Below are positions 17,019 through 25,930 of a DNA stretch of 64,000 nucleotides, piece by piece. Position 1 is the first letter of the stretch. Each line of letters starts with the position of its first letter. The notes beneath the pieces were generated by a model. It was not told where the DNA came from, did no database searches, and was given only the letters and a program-made list of their open reading frames with translations. Origin of the DNA: Curvibacter sp. PD_MW3 (GTDB taxonomy: Bacteria; Pseudomonadota; Gammaproteobacteria; Burkholderiales; Burkholderiaceae_C). The translations under genes were made by a program, and so were the position numbers. The DNA lies in the NCBI GenBank assembly GCA_002633085.1, contig NSIV01000004.1, positions 124,001-188,000 of the forward strand, given 5' to 3'.

Positions 17019-17939
17019 TCAATATCCTCTTACCGGATCAACAATACCGGCAATCGATTCCCCGCACTCCAGGCGGGTGATCTTGGTCGCGATCTGCGCC
17101 ACGCTCTCGTCGCGCAGCGTGCGTGCCGCCGTATGCGGTGTGACGGTGATCTTCGGATGGCGCCAGAACGGGTGGCCGGCCGGCAGCGGCTCCTGGCGGA
17201 ACACGTCGAGCGTGGCGCCAGCCAGGTGACCGTTGTCGAGCAACGGAATCAGGTCTTCCTCCACCAGATGCGCGCCGCGCGCCACGTTGATCAGGTAACC
17301 CCCCGGCCGCAGCTGCGCCAGGGTCTGCCGGTTCAGGATGCCCTCGGTTTCAGCGGTCAACGGCAGCAGGCACACCAGCACCCGCGTCTCAGCCAGAAAG
17401 TCGGACAACTGTTCAGCGCCGGCATAACAACGCATGCCGGGCACGTCCTTGGCGTTGCGGCTCCAGCCGAGCACCGGAAACTCGAAAGCCTGCACGGCAC
17501 GCGCCACGCGCTGGCCCAGCACGCCCAGCCCCATGATGCCGACCGGAAAATCCTGCCGCAGGCGCGGCCGCCGGAAGGACCACTTGCCCTGCGCCACATC
17601 CTGCTCATAGAGATCAAACTCACGGAAGTGGCGGATCAGCGCATGCACCACATACTCGGCCATCTGCACCGACATGCCCGCATCATCCAGCCGCACCAGC
17701 TGGGTCGCTGGCGCCACCTTGAGCTGCGTCAGCGCATCAACGCCGGCGCCGAGGTTGAACAAGGCCTTGAGGCGCGGCTGCTCGTCCAGAAAGGCCTGCG
17801 GCGGCGCCCACACCACCGCGTAATCGCCCGGTGGGGCCCCGGATGCCCAGACTTCGATCTCGGCCTGCGGCAAGGCTGTGCGCAGTGCGGCCAGCCAGGG
17901 TTCTGCCTTGAAATCGGTGCAACAGAAATAGATCTTCAT
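17019..17939 (-). CDS. ghrA: Glyoxylate/hydroxypyruvate reductase A-like D-2-hydroxyacid dehydrogenase
   Basis: A 306-residue NAD(P)H-dependent reductase. The Rossmann motif is GIMGLGVLGQRVA. Catalytic residues are visible as Arg in NVARGAHLVEEDL, Glu in LDVFRQEPLP and His in VTPHTAART. The N-terminal half resembles GhrA (LKALFNLGAGVDAL). GhrA reduces glyoxylate or hydroxypyruvate. It is unusual within a leucine-degradation operon, between mccA (35-base gap) and HMG-CoA lyase (1-base gap). Its physiological substrate here may be another 2-oxo acid. Confidence 0.88.
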   Translation of the reverse strand: MKIYFCCTDFKAEPWLAALRTALPQAEIEVWASGAPPGDYAVVWAPPQAFLDEQPRLKALFNLGAGVDALTQLKVAPATQLVRLDDAGMSVQMAEYVVHALIRHFREFDLYEQDVAQGKWSFRRPRLRQDFPVGIMGLGVLGQRVARAVQAFEFPVLGWSRNAKDVPGMRCYAGAEQLSDFLAETRVLVCLLPLTAETEGILNRQTLAQLRPGGYLINVARGAHLVEEDLIPLLDNGHLAGATLDVFRQEPLPAGHPFWRHPKITVTPHTAARTLRDESVAQIATKITRLECGESIAGIVDPVRGY

Positions 17940-17974
17940 AGGCCGAGCTTAGCGGCTGTCGCGCACTGACAGGA

Positions 17975-19978
17975 TTACGCCGCCGAGAGCTTCAGCAGCT
18001 CCGCACCCTCGGCCACCTGGTCGCCCGGCGCATAAAGCAGTTCGGCCACCACGCCGTCGACTGGCGCGGCGATGGTGTGCTCCATCTTCATGGCCTCCAT
18101 CACCGCCAGCACCTGCCCCTTGGTCACCTTGTCGCCGGCCTGCACGGCAAACGACACCACCTTGCCTGGCATCGGCGCGGTCAGGCGCCCGCCCTCGGTC
18201 TGGGTCTCGCCGGCATGGGCCAGTGCGTCGATCACGGTGATCTGCGTCGCCCCCTGTGGCAGGAAGACATGGGCCACCTCACCGCTGCGCAACACCTGCA
18301 CGCGCTGGCGTTGGCCGGCGAACTGCAGGTCGATGCCGTCCGGACTCGCCGCCATCTGCAAGGCACCGCTCACCTCACCCGCCTGCAACTGCAACGCGCC
18401 GTCATGCAGGTAGGTCAGCACGGCGGTTTGCGGTTCGCCATGAAACTGGAAATCGAAATAACGCTGCGTCAGGCCATGCGAACGCCAGCCGTCGCGCCGC
18501 GCCCAGGGGTCAACCCAGCCGGAGGCAGCCACGCCGGCCTGCTCTTGCAACAGGGTGTGTGCCACCACGCTGGCAGCGGCCCATGGCAGGCCGACGCGCT
18601 CCTGCTTGAACAGCACGGCCGACTCGCGCACGATCAGCGCGGTGTCGAGGTCGGCCTCGGCAAAGGAGCCGCTTTGCACCACATGGCGCAGGAACTGCAC
18701 GTTGGTGCTCAGGCCGACGATGCGCGTGGCGGCCAGCGCCGCGTCGAGCCGGGCCAGGGCCTGTTCGCGCGTCTCACCGTGCACGATGAGCTTGGCCACC
18801 ATCGAGTCGTAGAACGGGCTGATGGTGTCACCTTCGCGCACGCCGGAATCGACGCGCACATCACTGCGTTCGAACGTGCTGCAGGCCGGCAGGCCGTAGA
18901 CCTGCAGCGTGCCTGTGGCCGGCAGGAAATGGTTGTCCGGGTTCTCGGCGCAGATGCGCGCCTCGATGGCGTGGCCATGGATACGCAGTTGCTCCTGCTG
19001 CAGCGGCAGCGGCTCGCCAGAGGCAACGCGCAACTGCCACTCCACCAGGTCCAGCCCGGTAATCGCTTCCGTCACCGGGTGCTCCACCTGCAGCCGGGTG
19101 TTCATCTCCATGAAGAAAAAACTCATCTTTCCTTCACGTTGCTCGACGATGAACTCCACCGTGCCGGCGCCGACGTAGTTCACGGCACGCGCTGCTGCCA
19201 CGGCGGCCAGCCCCATCTGCTGGCGCATGGCCTCGCTCATGCCCGGCGCCGGCGCTTCTTCCAGCACCTTCTGGTGGCGCCGCTGCACTGAGCAGTCGCG
19301 CTCAAACAGGTAGACGTAATTGCCCTGCGTATCACCAAACACCTGGATCTCGATGTGGCGCGGGCGCAGCACGTATTTTTCGATCAGCACCGCCGCGTCG
19401 CCGAAGCTGTTGATCGCTTCGCGCTGGCAGGAGGCGAGCGAAGCCGCAAAGTCTTCGCTCTTCTCCACCACGCGCATGCCTTTGCCGCCGCCGCCGGCGC
19501 TGGCCTTGATCAGCACCGGGTAACCGATGCGATCGGCCTCGTGCTGCAGCAGCTTGGCATCCTGGTCGGCGCCGTGATAACCCGGCACCAGCGGCACGCC
19601 GGCCTTTTCCATCAGCCGCTTGGACTCGGCCTTCAGACCCATCGCCAGGATGGCAGAGGCCGGCGGGCCGATGAAGACCAAGCCGGCCGCGGCACAGGCC
19701 TGGGCAAACGCTTCGTTCTCGCTCAGGAAACCGTAACCCGGGTGGATGGCCTGCGCGCCTGTCGCCTTGGCGGCCTCGATGATGCGCTCCCAGCGCAGGT
19801 AGCTCTCGGCCGGCGCGCTGCCGCCGATGTGCACCGCTTCGTCGCACACGCTGACGTGCTTGGCGTTTGCATCGGCATCGGAATAGACCGCGACCGTTTT
19901 GATGCCCATGCGGCGCGCTGTCGCCGCCACGCGGCAAGCGATTTCACCTCGGTTTGCAATCAGGATCTTGTTAAACAT
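17975..19978 (-). CDS. mccA: Methylcrotonyl-CoA carboxylase, biotin-containing alpha subunit
   Basis: A 667-residue subunit combining biotin carboxylase and biotin carrier domains. The N-terminal domain has KILIANRGEIACRV, the ATP-grasp loop ASAGGGGKGMRVV and EMNTRLQVEHPVTE. The C-terminal carrier has VMEAMKMEHTI with the biotinylated lysine near residue 629. It carboxylates 3-methylcrotonyl-CoA with MccB, in leucine catabolism. The motifs alone do not exclude acetyl/propionyl/geranyl-CoA carboxylase, but the neighbours (mccB, HMG-CoA lyase, ivd in the same regulon) make MccA by far the best call. Also named liuD. Confidence 0.93.
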   Translation of the reverse strand: MFNKILIANRGEIACRVAATARRMGIKTVAVYSDADANAKHVSVCDEAVHIGGSAPAESYLRWERIIEAAKATGAQAIHPGYGFLSENEAFAQACAAAGLVFIGPPASAILAMGLKAESKRLMEKAGVPLVPGYHGADQDAKLLQHEADRIGYPVLIKASAGGGGKGMRVVEKSEDFAASLASCQREAINSFGDAAVLIEKYVLRPRHIEIQVFGDTQGNYVYLFERDCSVQRRHQKVLEEAPAPGMSEAMRQQMGLAAVAAARAVNYVGAGTVEFIVEQREGKMSFFFMEMNTRLQVEHPVTEAITGLDLVEWQLRVASGEPLPLQQEQLRIHGHAIEARICAENPDNHFLPATGTLQVYGLPACSTFERSDVRVDSGVREGDTISPFYDSMVAKLIVHGETREQALARLDAALAATRIVGLSTNVQFLRHVVQSGSFAEADLDTALIVRESAVLFKQERVGLPWAAASVVAHTLLQEQAGVAASGWVDPWARRDGWRSHGLTQRYFDFQFHGEPQTAVLTYLHDGALQLQAGEVSGALQMAASPDGIDLQFAGQRQRVQVLRSGEVAHVFLPQGATQITVIDALAHAGETQTEGGRLTAPMPGKVVSFAVQAGDKVTKGQVLAVMEAMKMEHTIAAPVDGVVAELLYAPGDQVAEGAELLKLSAA

Positions 19979-20121
19979 TCGTTACTCCAACGTGACTCAC
20001 ACGATCTGTTGCGTCACGCATGCCTTAAAAACCAAGCCATTGCTCCGGCTCGGTGCCTTTACTCGCAGCGTCTAAAGAATTTTCCACCCGCACATTCAAT
20101 CGCCAACACAATGGAGCTGTA

Positions 20122-20838
20122 CTAGCGCCTTTCGCCGCTGAGGGGCAACGATGGCAAGACAGCGCTGGTGACTCGCTTCTCAAAGAAAGCCGTCAAAGCA
20201 TCAGGCAGCCGCTTGGCATACTCCACCACAGCCTCCTCAGAAACCACAAGACTTTGCGGAATGAAGACTCGGACCCAGCCGTATTCATTCGAGGCAAAAC
20301 GGAAGTACTGAACCTCATACACTGGACCAGGATTTCCTACACCCTTTTCGCGAAGCCACTCCTTGGCCTGCCCATAGAAGGCGTCATTGGAAATCGTGAG
20401 GTGAGTCTTGCGCTTGAAAATCAGCAAGCATTGAGACTGACCGTAGCTGCTTTGAAAATCGTCTTTATAGAGAAAGCCCTTTACCAGGCAAGGCTCGTCA
20501 GTCCATCGCGTTACCAGATGGCTGTCTGTGGGTAGTTTCAATACTATGCCCGCCCGCATGATCTTCTCATCGGTGCTCATCGCATAGGCCGTGAAGGTCT
20601 GGGGACGCGTCTCCTTGTTCATCCCATGAGCGTCGCTAGTGTGGTCTTGTTTTTTTGCCACAAAGGTCCAACTCCCCTCCGGCAACTGCAAAACCCTCAC
20701 CCCAATCTTCATCTGCCTGCCATCGATTCTCTGAGGAGGATGGCTCACCTCGATATCAATAGCGTAGGCAACATGGAATAAAAATCCACAGACCATCGAC
20801 ACTACGACTCGCGCCATCAGCAATGAATAGCGACTCAT
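20122..20838 (-). CDS. Exported hypothetical protein inserted between mccB and mccA
   Basis: A 238-residue protein with an N-terminal signal sequence (MARVVVSMVCGFLFHVAYA, probable cleavage before IDIEV). The rest looks soluble and beta-rich (IGVRVLQLPEGSWTFVAKKQ, VYEVQYFRFASNEYGWVRVFIPQS) with two cysteines. I recognise no family. Its DNA is visibly more AT-rich than the flanking mcc genes, and it is separated from mccA by 143 bases and from mccB by 70, whereas other gaps in the operon are short. In typical liu operons the enoyl-CoA hydratase liuC occupies this place. This suggests later acquisition or replacement. Transcription from the mccB promoter is likely. Confidence 0.7.
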   Translation of the reverse strand: MSRYSLLMARVVVSMVCGFLFHVAYAIDIEVSHPPQRIDGRQMKIGVRVLQLPEGSWTFVAKKQDHTSDAHGMNKETRPQTFTAYAMSTDEKIMRAGIVLKLPTDSHLVTRWTDEPCLVKGFLYKDDFQSSYGQSQCLLIFKRKTHLTISNDAFYGQAKEWLREKGVGNPGPVYEVQYFRFASNEYGWVRVFIPQSLVVSEEAVVEYAKRLPDALTAFFEKRVTSAVLPSLPLSGERR

Positions 20839-20908
20839 TTGCAGCCCCCTTGCCCCGTCAGAAATTCATCGAAGTATTGGCTGATATGCATTCTGGCAAA
20901 GCACTCCA

Positions 20909-22516
20909 TCACATCCGGAACACACCGAACTTCGTGTCCGGAATCGGCGCGTTGAGCGCCGCACTCAGACCCAGCGCCAGCACGCGCCGCGTATCAGCCG
21001 GGTCGATCACGCCGTCATCCCACAGGCGGGCGGTGGCGTAGTAGGGGTGGCCCTGGGCCTCGTACTGGTTGCGGATCGGCGCCTTGAAGGCCTCTTCCTC
21101 TTCCATGCTCCACTGGCCGCCCTTGGCCTCGATGCCGTCGCGCTTGACGGTGGCCAGTACGCTGGCGGCCTGCTCGCCGCCCATGACCGAGATACGCGCG
21201 TTTGGCCACATCCAGAGGAAACGCGGGTTGAAGGCGCGGCCGCACATGCCGTAGTTGCCGGCGCCGAAACTGCCGCCGATGATGACGGTGAACTTCGGCA
21301 CCTGGGCAGTGGAGACCGCCGTCACCATCTTGGCGCCGTTGCGCGCGATGCCCTCGTTTTCGTACTTGCGCCCGACCATGAAGCCGGTGATGTTCTGCAG
21401 GAACACCAGCGGGATCTTGCGCTGGCAGCACAGTTCTATGAAATGCGCCCCCTTCAAGGCGGACTCACTGAACAGGATGCCGTTGTTGGCCACGATGCCC
21501 ACCGGCATGCCCTCGATGCGGGCGAAGCCGCACACCAGCGTGGTGCCGTAGCGCGCCTTGAACTCGTCGAACTCGGAGCCGTCGACGATGCGGGCAATGA
21601 TCTCGCGCACGTCGAACGGCTTGCGGGTGTCGGTCGGGATCACGCCATACAGTTCTTCCGCTGCAAATTTAGGAGCTGCCGGCGCAGCTGTGACAAGGCT
21701 TGGAGCCTTGTTTGAGTTCAAGTTTTTCACCGCGGCACGCGCCAGCGCCAGAGCGTGCAGGTCATTCTGTGCCAGGTGGTCAGCCACGCCGGACAGGCGG
21801 GTGTGCACGTCGCCGCCGCCCAGGTCCTCGGCCGTCACCACCTCGCCGGTGGCCGCCTTCACCAGCGGCGGGCCGCCGAGGAAGATGGTGCCCTGGTTCT
21901 TGACGATGATGGCCTCGTCGCTCATGGCCGGCACGTAGGCGCCGCCGGCGGTGCACGAGCCCATGACCACGGCGACCTGCGCAATGCCCAACGCGCTCAT
22001 GTTGGCCTGGTTGTAGAAGATGCGACCGAAGTGGTCGCGATCCGGGAAAACGTCGTCCTGGTTCGGCAGGTTGGCGCCGCCTGAATCCACCAGGTAGATG
22101 CAGGGCAGGCGATTCTGCTGCGCCACTTCCTGCGCCCGCAGGTGCTTCTTCACCGTCAGCGGGTAATAGGTACCGCCCTTCACGGTGGCGTCGTTGCAGA
22201 CGATCATGCAGTCCACGCCGCTGACGCGGCCGATGCCGACGATCAGGCCGGCGCAGGGCGCCTCGTCGTTGTACATGGCGTAGGCCGCCAGCGGGCTGAG
22301 CTCCAGGAAAGGCGTGCCGGGGTCGAGCAGGCGCTGCACGCGCTCGCGCGGCAGCAGCTTGCCGCGTGCCGTGTGCTTGGCGCGCGCCGCCTCGCCACCG
22401 CCCTGGGCCACCCGGGTCACCTGGGCATTGAGATCGTCCACCAGCGACCGCATGGCCGTGGCGTTGGCCTGGAAGTCGGCCGAACGGGCATTGAGCTTGG
22501 TTTCCAGAATCGGCAT
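20909..22516 (-). CDS. mccB: Methylcrotonyl-CoA carboxylase, carboxyltransferase beta subunit
   Basis: A 535-residue carboxyltransferase that transfers CO2 from MccA-bound biotin to 3-methylcrotonyl-CoA. Two crotonase-fold halves are visible. The first has [36 protein letters not shown] and [15 protein letters not shown]; the second has [37 protein letters not shown] and [16 protein letters not shown]. It is the first gene after the operator at 22560. Residues about 264-285 ([20 protein letters not shown]) lie in a linker coded by a copy of the dispersed repeat, so the protein is slightly longer there than expected. Also named liuB. Confidence 0.95.
   Translation of the reverse strand: MPILETKLNARSADFQANATAMRSLVDDLNAQVTRVAQGGGEAARAKHTARGKLLPRERVQRLLDPGTPFLELSPLAAYAMYNDEAPCAGLIVGIGRVSGVDCMIVCNDATVKGGTYYPLTVKKHLRAQEVAQQNRLPCIYLVDSGGANLPNQDDVFPDRDHFGRIFYNQANMSALGIAQVAVVMGSCTAGGAYVPAMSDEAIIVKNQGTIFLGGPPLVKAATGEVVTAEDLGGGDVHTRLSGVADHLAQNDLHALALARAAVKNLNSNKAPSLVTAAPAAPKFAAEELYGVIPTDTRKPFDVREIIARIVDGSEFDEFKARYGTTLVCGFARIEGMPVGIVANNGILFSESALKGAHFIELCCQRKIPLVFLQNITGFMVGRKYENEGIARNGAKMVTAVSTAQVPKFTVIIGGSFGAGNYGMCGRAFNPRFLWMWPNARISVMGGEQAASVLATVKRDGIEAKGGQWSMEEEEAFKAPIRNQYEAQGHPYYATARLWDDGVIDPADTRRVLALGLSAALNAPIPDTKFGVFRM
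21663..21727. repeat. Dispersed repeat variant within mccB
   Basis: On the plus strand AAATTTAGGAGCTGC, then CGGCGCAGC, TGACAAGG, CTTGGAGCC and TTGTTTGAG. It matches the 49344-49403 copy block for block (AGGAGCTG, TGGCGCA, GGCC, TTTGA). It is translated in frame as an Ala/Pro/Asn-rich linker in the host enzyme. Confidence 0.55.
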
Positions 22517-22559
22517 GGTTGTGCTTTCTGCGCTCCCGCCGGCAGCGCGCCAGGCGGAG

Positions 22560-22581
22560 TTGACGTTTACGTAAACGTCAA
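22560..22581. promoter_or_regulatory. LiuR-type operator before mccB
   Basis: A perfect 22-bp palindrome with arms TTGACGT and ACGTCAA around TTACGTAA. It lies 44 bases upstream of mccB and 115 bases upstream of the divergent GGDEF-EAL gene. Near-identical sites occur at 27902 and 40484, and a weaker one at 41849. Assignment to the MerR protein encoded at 39999-40415 is an inference from the known LiuR regulation of these pathways. Confidence 0.85.
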
Positions 22582-22696
22582 TTGTGGCAGATTTGGACGC
22601 CTGCCCGCCGCAAATGTCGGCAGAGCACCACGACGGTGCGTCAAACAGGCACGGCCCTTGCTAAACACAAGGGCGAGAAGCCCACCCGTGAGTACC

Positions 22697-24811
22697 ATGT
22701 CTTTCCTCCCTACACGCTCACGCCGCACCAGCTTGCTCAGTGCCGGGGAACTCGACCGGGCACGTGTGCTCGACACGCTGGTCAACAACCTGGACGGCAT
22801 GGCCTACCGCTGCCGCAACGACGCCAGCTGGCGCATGATCTTCGTCAGCCAAGGTTGCCTGATCCTGACCGGCTACCAGCCGACCGAACTGGTGGAAAAC
22901 ACCACGATCACCTGGGAAGACATCACCCACCCTGAAGAACGCGCTTATGTGCGTGCCCATATCCATGCGGCTGTACTCGGCGGGCAACGTTTTTCCGTGC
23001 AATACCGGATCGTCACGAAATCAGGGCACTTGAAATGGGTGGTCGAACGCGGCATTGCCGTGCCCGATGAAATGGGTGAGGTCGTGATCGAGGGCTTCAT
23101 CGAAGACGTGACCAACCAGCGCGAAATGCTCGAGGCGCTGGAGCAAGCCGAACTGCGTTACCGCAACATCTTCGAGCACGCATCCGAAGGCATCTTCCAG
23201 ACCACACCCGACGGCCGTTACCTGGCGGCCAACCCGGCGCTGGCACGCATCTACGGCTATGCCAGTCCGGCAACCCTGATCGCCAGCCTGGACGACATCG
23301 GGCGCCAGCTCTACGTGCGTCCAAGCCAGCGCGAGCGCTTTCGCCAACTCATGGAGCAACAAGGCGAAGTGCTCAACTTCGAATCCGAGATCTACCGGCA
23401 GGACGGCGCCCGCATCTGGATCTCGGAGAACGCCCACATCGTGCGCGACACCGCCGGCGAGACGCTTTACTACGAAGGGACGGTGCAGGACATTTCGGAG
23501 CGGCGGCATTACCAGGAGCAACTCGAGCGCCAGGCCAACCACGACATGCTGACCGGCCTGCCCAACCGCATCCTGCTGGGGGACCGTGTGGAGCAGGGCA
23601 TTGCCCGCGCGGCGCGGCTGGGCTACTACCTGACGGTGGTGTTCATCGACCTGGACAACTTCAAGTTCATCAACGACAGCCTGGGCCATGGCGCCGGTGA
23701 CAAACTGCTGCGGGAAATCGCCGACCGCCTCAAGCACTGCGTGCGCACGTCTGACACCGTGGCACGGCTGGGCGGCGATGAGTTCGTGTTGCTGCTGAAC
23801 GACCACTTCCGCGCCAGCACCGTGATGTCTCAACTGCAGCGCGTGCTGACCGAAATCGCCCGGCCCGTGCTGTTGTCCGGGCGTGAATTCCACATTGGTG
23901 CCAGCCTGGGTGTTGCGCTCTACCCGGCCGACGGCGAAGACTCGGCCAGCCTGCTCAAGCATGCGGATGTCGCCATGTACGCGGCCAAGAACCGCGGGCG
24001 CAACAACTTCCAGTTTTTCACCAGCGCGCTCAACCGCGAAGCCGACGAGCGACTCAACCTGGAGACGGCGCTGCGCCTGGCCATCGAGCATGACGAATTC
24101 GAGGTGCACTACCAGCCCAAGTTTGACCACCGCCGCCGCATCGTCGGCATGGAAGCGCTGGCGCGCTGGTTCCACCCCGAATACGGCGCGGTCAGCCCCG
24201 ACAGATTCATCCCGATCGCCGAAGAAACCGGCCTGATCCTGCCGCTGACCACCGCCATCCTGCGCCGCGCCTTTGCCGCCGCCCACCACTGGAACCGTCA
24301 GCGCACCACCCCGCTGCGCATGGCGGTCAACCTGTCGCCACGCCTGTTCCTCAGCGGTGACATCGTGGCCCACGTGGCTGAGCTGCTGGACGAAGCGCAA
24401 CTGCCGGCCGCGCAAGTTGAGCTGGAAATCACCGAGACCGTGTTCATGGGCGATGGCGATCGCGCCATCACCACGCTGGACCGCTTCAAGGACCTGGGCG
24501 TCAACCTGGCGATGGACGACTTCGGCACCGGCTATTCCTCGCTGAGCTACCTGCGGCGCTTTCCGCTGGACATCATCAAGATTGATCGATCGCTGGTCAC
24601 CGGCATCGAGCACGAGGAAGAGGTGGCGATGATCGCGCGCGCCGTCATCTCGCTCGGCCAGAGCCTGCGCAAGACCGTGGTGGCGGAGGGCGTGGAGAAC
24701 CAGGCGCAGTTCGACTTTCTGCGTTACCAGGGCTGCCACGAATTCCAGGGCTACCTGCTGTCGCGCCCCCTGTCGCAGGAGGCACTGACCCGCCTGCTCG
24801 ACGCGGGCTAG
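22697..24811 (+). CDS. PAS-PAS-GGDEF-EAL cyclic-di-GMP signalling protein
   Basis: A 704-residue protein from ATG 22697 (a GTG at 22688 is an alternative). Two PAS domains (about 30-150 and 150-275) precede GGDEF (RLGGDEFVLLL near 359) and EAL (MEALARWFHPE near 486). The inhibitory-site motif RTSD lies five residues before GGDEF, so the cyclase should be feedback-controlled. EAL catalytic motifs are intact: LEITETVFM, DDFGTGYSSLSYL, DIIKIDRSLV and VVAEGVE. Either or both activities are possible. No membrane segment or signal peptide is seen, so it is probably a cytoplasmic sensor. It is divergent from mccB across a 180-base region holding the palindromic operator. Its last codons overlap the convergent HAD gene by 4 bases. 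Confidence 0.92.
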   Translation: MSFLPTRSRRTSLLSAGELDRARVLDTLVNNLDGMAYRCRNDASWRMIFVSQGCLILTGYQPTELVENTTITWEDITHPEERAYVRAHIHAAVLGGQRFSVQYRIVTKSGHLKWVVERGIAVPDEMGEVVIEGFIEDVTNQREMLEALEQAELRYRNIFEHASEGIFQTTPDGRYLAANPALARIYGYASPATLIASLDDIGRQLYVRPSQRERFRQLMEQQGEVLNFESEIYRQDGARIWISENAHIVRDTAGETLYYEGTVQDISERRHYQEQLERQANHDMLTGLPNRILLGDRVEQGIARAARLGYYLTVVFIDLDNFKFINDSLGHGAGDKLLREIADRLKHCVRTSDTVARLGGDEFVLLLNDHFRASTVMSQLQRVLTEIARPVLLSGREFHIGASLGVALYPADGEDSASLLKHADVAMYAAKNRGRNNFQFFTSALNREADERLNLETALRLAIEHDEFEVHYQPKFDHRRRIVGMEALARWFHPEYGAVSPDRFIPIAEETGLILPLTTAILRRAFAAAHHWNRQRTTPLRMAVNLSPRLFLSGDIVAHVAELLDEAQLPAAQVELEITETVFMGDGDRAITTLDRFKDLGVNLAMDDFGTGYSSLSYLRRFPLDIIKIDRSLVTGIEHEEEVAMIARAVISLGQSLRKTVVAEGVENQAQFDFLRYQGCHEFQGYLLSRPLSQEALTRLLDAG

Positions 24812-25458
24812 CGCAACACGTCCGGCAACTGCGCCATGTCGCCGAACACCTCGACGGCACCCGCGCGGCGGAACACCTCGGCATCGCCCTGCGGCACGTA
24901 GGCAAACACCGTGGCGCCGGCCGCCACGCCGGCGGCAACACCGGTCAACGTGTCTTCCACCACGGCGCAACGCTGTGGCACTGCCGCCAGGGCGGCGGCG
25001 GCAGCCAGGTAAACGTCCGGGTGCGGCTTGGAGCGCGGCATCTCGTGGCCGCTGAAGATACGGCCGGCAAAGTAGTCGAGCAGGCCGACCTTGCGCAACT
25101 GCAATTCGACCTTGTGGCGGTCTGCGCCCGAGGCGCAAGCGATACGCGCGTCATGCCGGGCATGGACTTCATGCACCGCAGCGTGTGCGTTGGCAATGAC
25201 GGTCAGTTCGGACTCCAGCGCCGCATTGCGCCGGGCACGAAAGCCGGCCAGCCAGTCCTCGGTCAGCGGCTGGCCGGTGTGCTGCTCGATGCGCAAGCGC
25301 TCGTCCTTGACCGCCTTGCCGACAAAGATGGACCAGCATTCCTCGGCCGTCAGCTCCCAACCGCGCTCGGCCAGCATGTCGCGCAGCACGCGATTGACGA
25401 TGGGCTCGGAGTCCACCAACACGCCATCGCAGTCGAACAGGATTGCGTCAAATCGCAT
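24808..25458 (-). CDS. HAD-superfamily phosphatase (subfamily IA, beta-phosphoglucomutase-like)
   Basis: A 216-residue protein. Motif I is LFDCDGVLVDSEP (residues about 7-19), with motif III/IV region SKPHPDVYLAAA and VVEDTLTGVAAGVAAGATVFAYV. A small helical cap follows motif I. The family includes phosphoglycolate phosphatase, beta-phosphoglucomutase and sugar-phosphate phosphatases; the substrate cannot be assigned. It overlaps the convergent GGDEF-EAL gene by 4 bases. Confidence 0.85.
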   Translation of the reverse strand: MRFDAILFDCDGVLVDSEPIVNRVLRDMLAERGWELTAEECWSIFVGKAVKDERLRIEQHTGQPLTEDWLAGFRARRNAALESELTVIANAHAAVHEVHARHDARIACASGADRHKVELQLRKVGLLDYFAGRIFSGHEMPRSKPHPDVYLAAAAALAAVPQRCAVVEDTLTGVAAGVAAGATVFAYVPQGDAEVFRRAGAVEVFGDMAQLPDVLR

Positions 25459-25475
25459 TACATCAAATTACTATT

Positions 25476-25523
25476 ATTTTGATAGCAACTGGCGCAATAA
25501 TGACAAGGATGGGGCATCGATTT
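25476..25523 (+). repeat. Dispersed GATAGC-type repeat between YchJ and HAD genes
   Basis: ATTTTGATAGC, AACTGGCGC, AATAATG, ACAAGG, ATGGGGC and ATCGATTT in order. This is the best intergenic copy of the element. It ends at the stop codon of the ychJ-like gene and lies before the HAD gene start. Confidence 0.6.
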
Positions 25524-25930
25524 CATTGATGATCGCCATCAACGTAGTACCAGCGCCCCTCTTCGCGCACAAAACGGCTGCGCTCATGCAGGCGCACGGC
25601 ACGGCCGAACAGCTCACGCAGCCGGGCGACGAACTCGACCTCGGCATGGTCATCGTCGATGACCTGATTGTCGCGCACCTCCAGCCCCAGCCATTTGACA
25701 CCGGCATCGAAGCTCACCCGCGACGGCCGCTTGCTGGCATGCCAGGTGGCTCGCAGGTAGTCGGCACGCTCCCGCACGAAGGCCGTGTAACGCGAACGCA
25801 TCAGCGCCTCGGCGTCGGGCGCCGGCGTACTTTCGTCTTCCACGTAGCGGCCGCAGCATTGCGCATACGGCAGGACCTGGCCGGCCGCATCGCGCCGGCC
25901 GCAAGGGCAGTCGACAGCTGACACCGCCAT
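25523..25930 (-). CDS. YchJ family (UPF0225) SEC-C motif protein
   Basis: A 135-residue protein from ATG 25930. The N-terminal zinc motif DCPCGRR then YAQCCGRYV is the SEC-C-like signature of YchJ. The conserved core ALMRSRYTAFVRERADYLRATWH and FDAGVKWLGLEV, and the C-terminal REEGRWYYVDGD, match the family. YchJ function is not well defined. Its start codon overlaps the rhodanese stop codon by one base (TGATG), which suggests translational coupling. Confidence 0.88.
   Translation of the reverse strand: MAVSAVDCPCGRRDAAGQVLPYAQCCGRYVEDESTPAPDAEALMRSRYTAFVRERADYLRATWHASKRPSRVSFDAGVKWLGLEVRDNQVIDDDHAEVEFVARLRELFGRAVRLHERSRFVREEGRWYYVDGDHQ

Noticed and set aside
22560-22581. Peptides of the form DVYVNVN appearing in several open frames.
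   Set aside because: They are chance translations of the palindromic operators and explain why frames seem to extend upstream of real starts at 41887 and elsewhere.
22142-22696. A 185-codon N-terminal extension of the GGDEF-EAL protein.
   Set aside because: It runs antisense through mccB and the operator; a PAS domain begins soon after ATG 22697.
23021-25138. A 705-codon minus-strand open frame opposite the GGDEF-EAL gene.
   Set aside because: Antisense to a gene with intact catalytic motifs; no recognisable domain.
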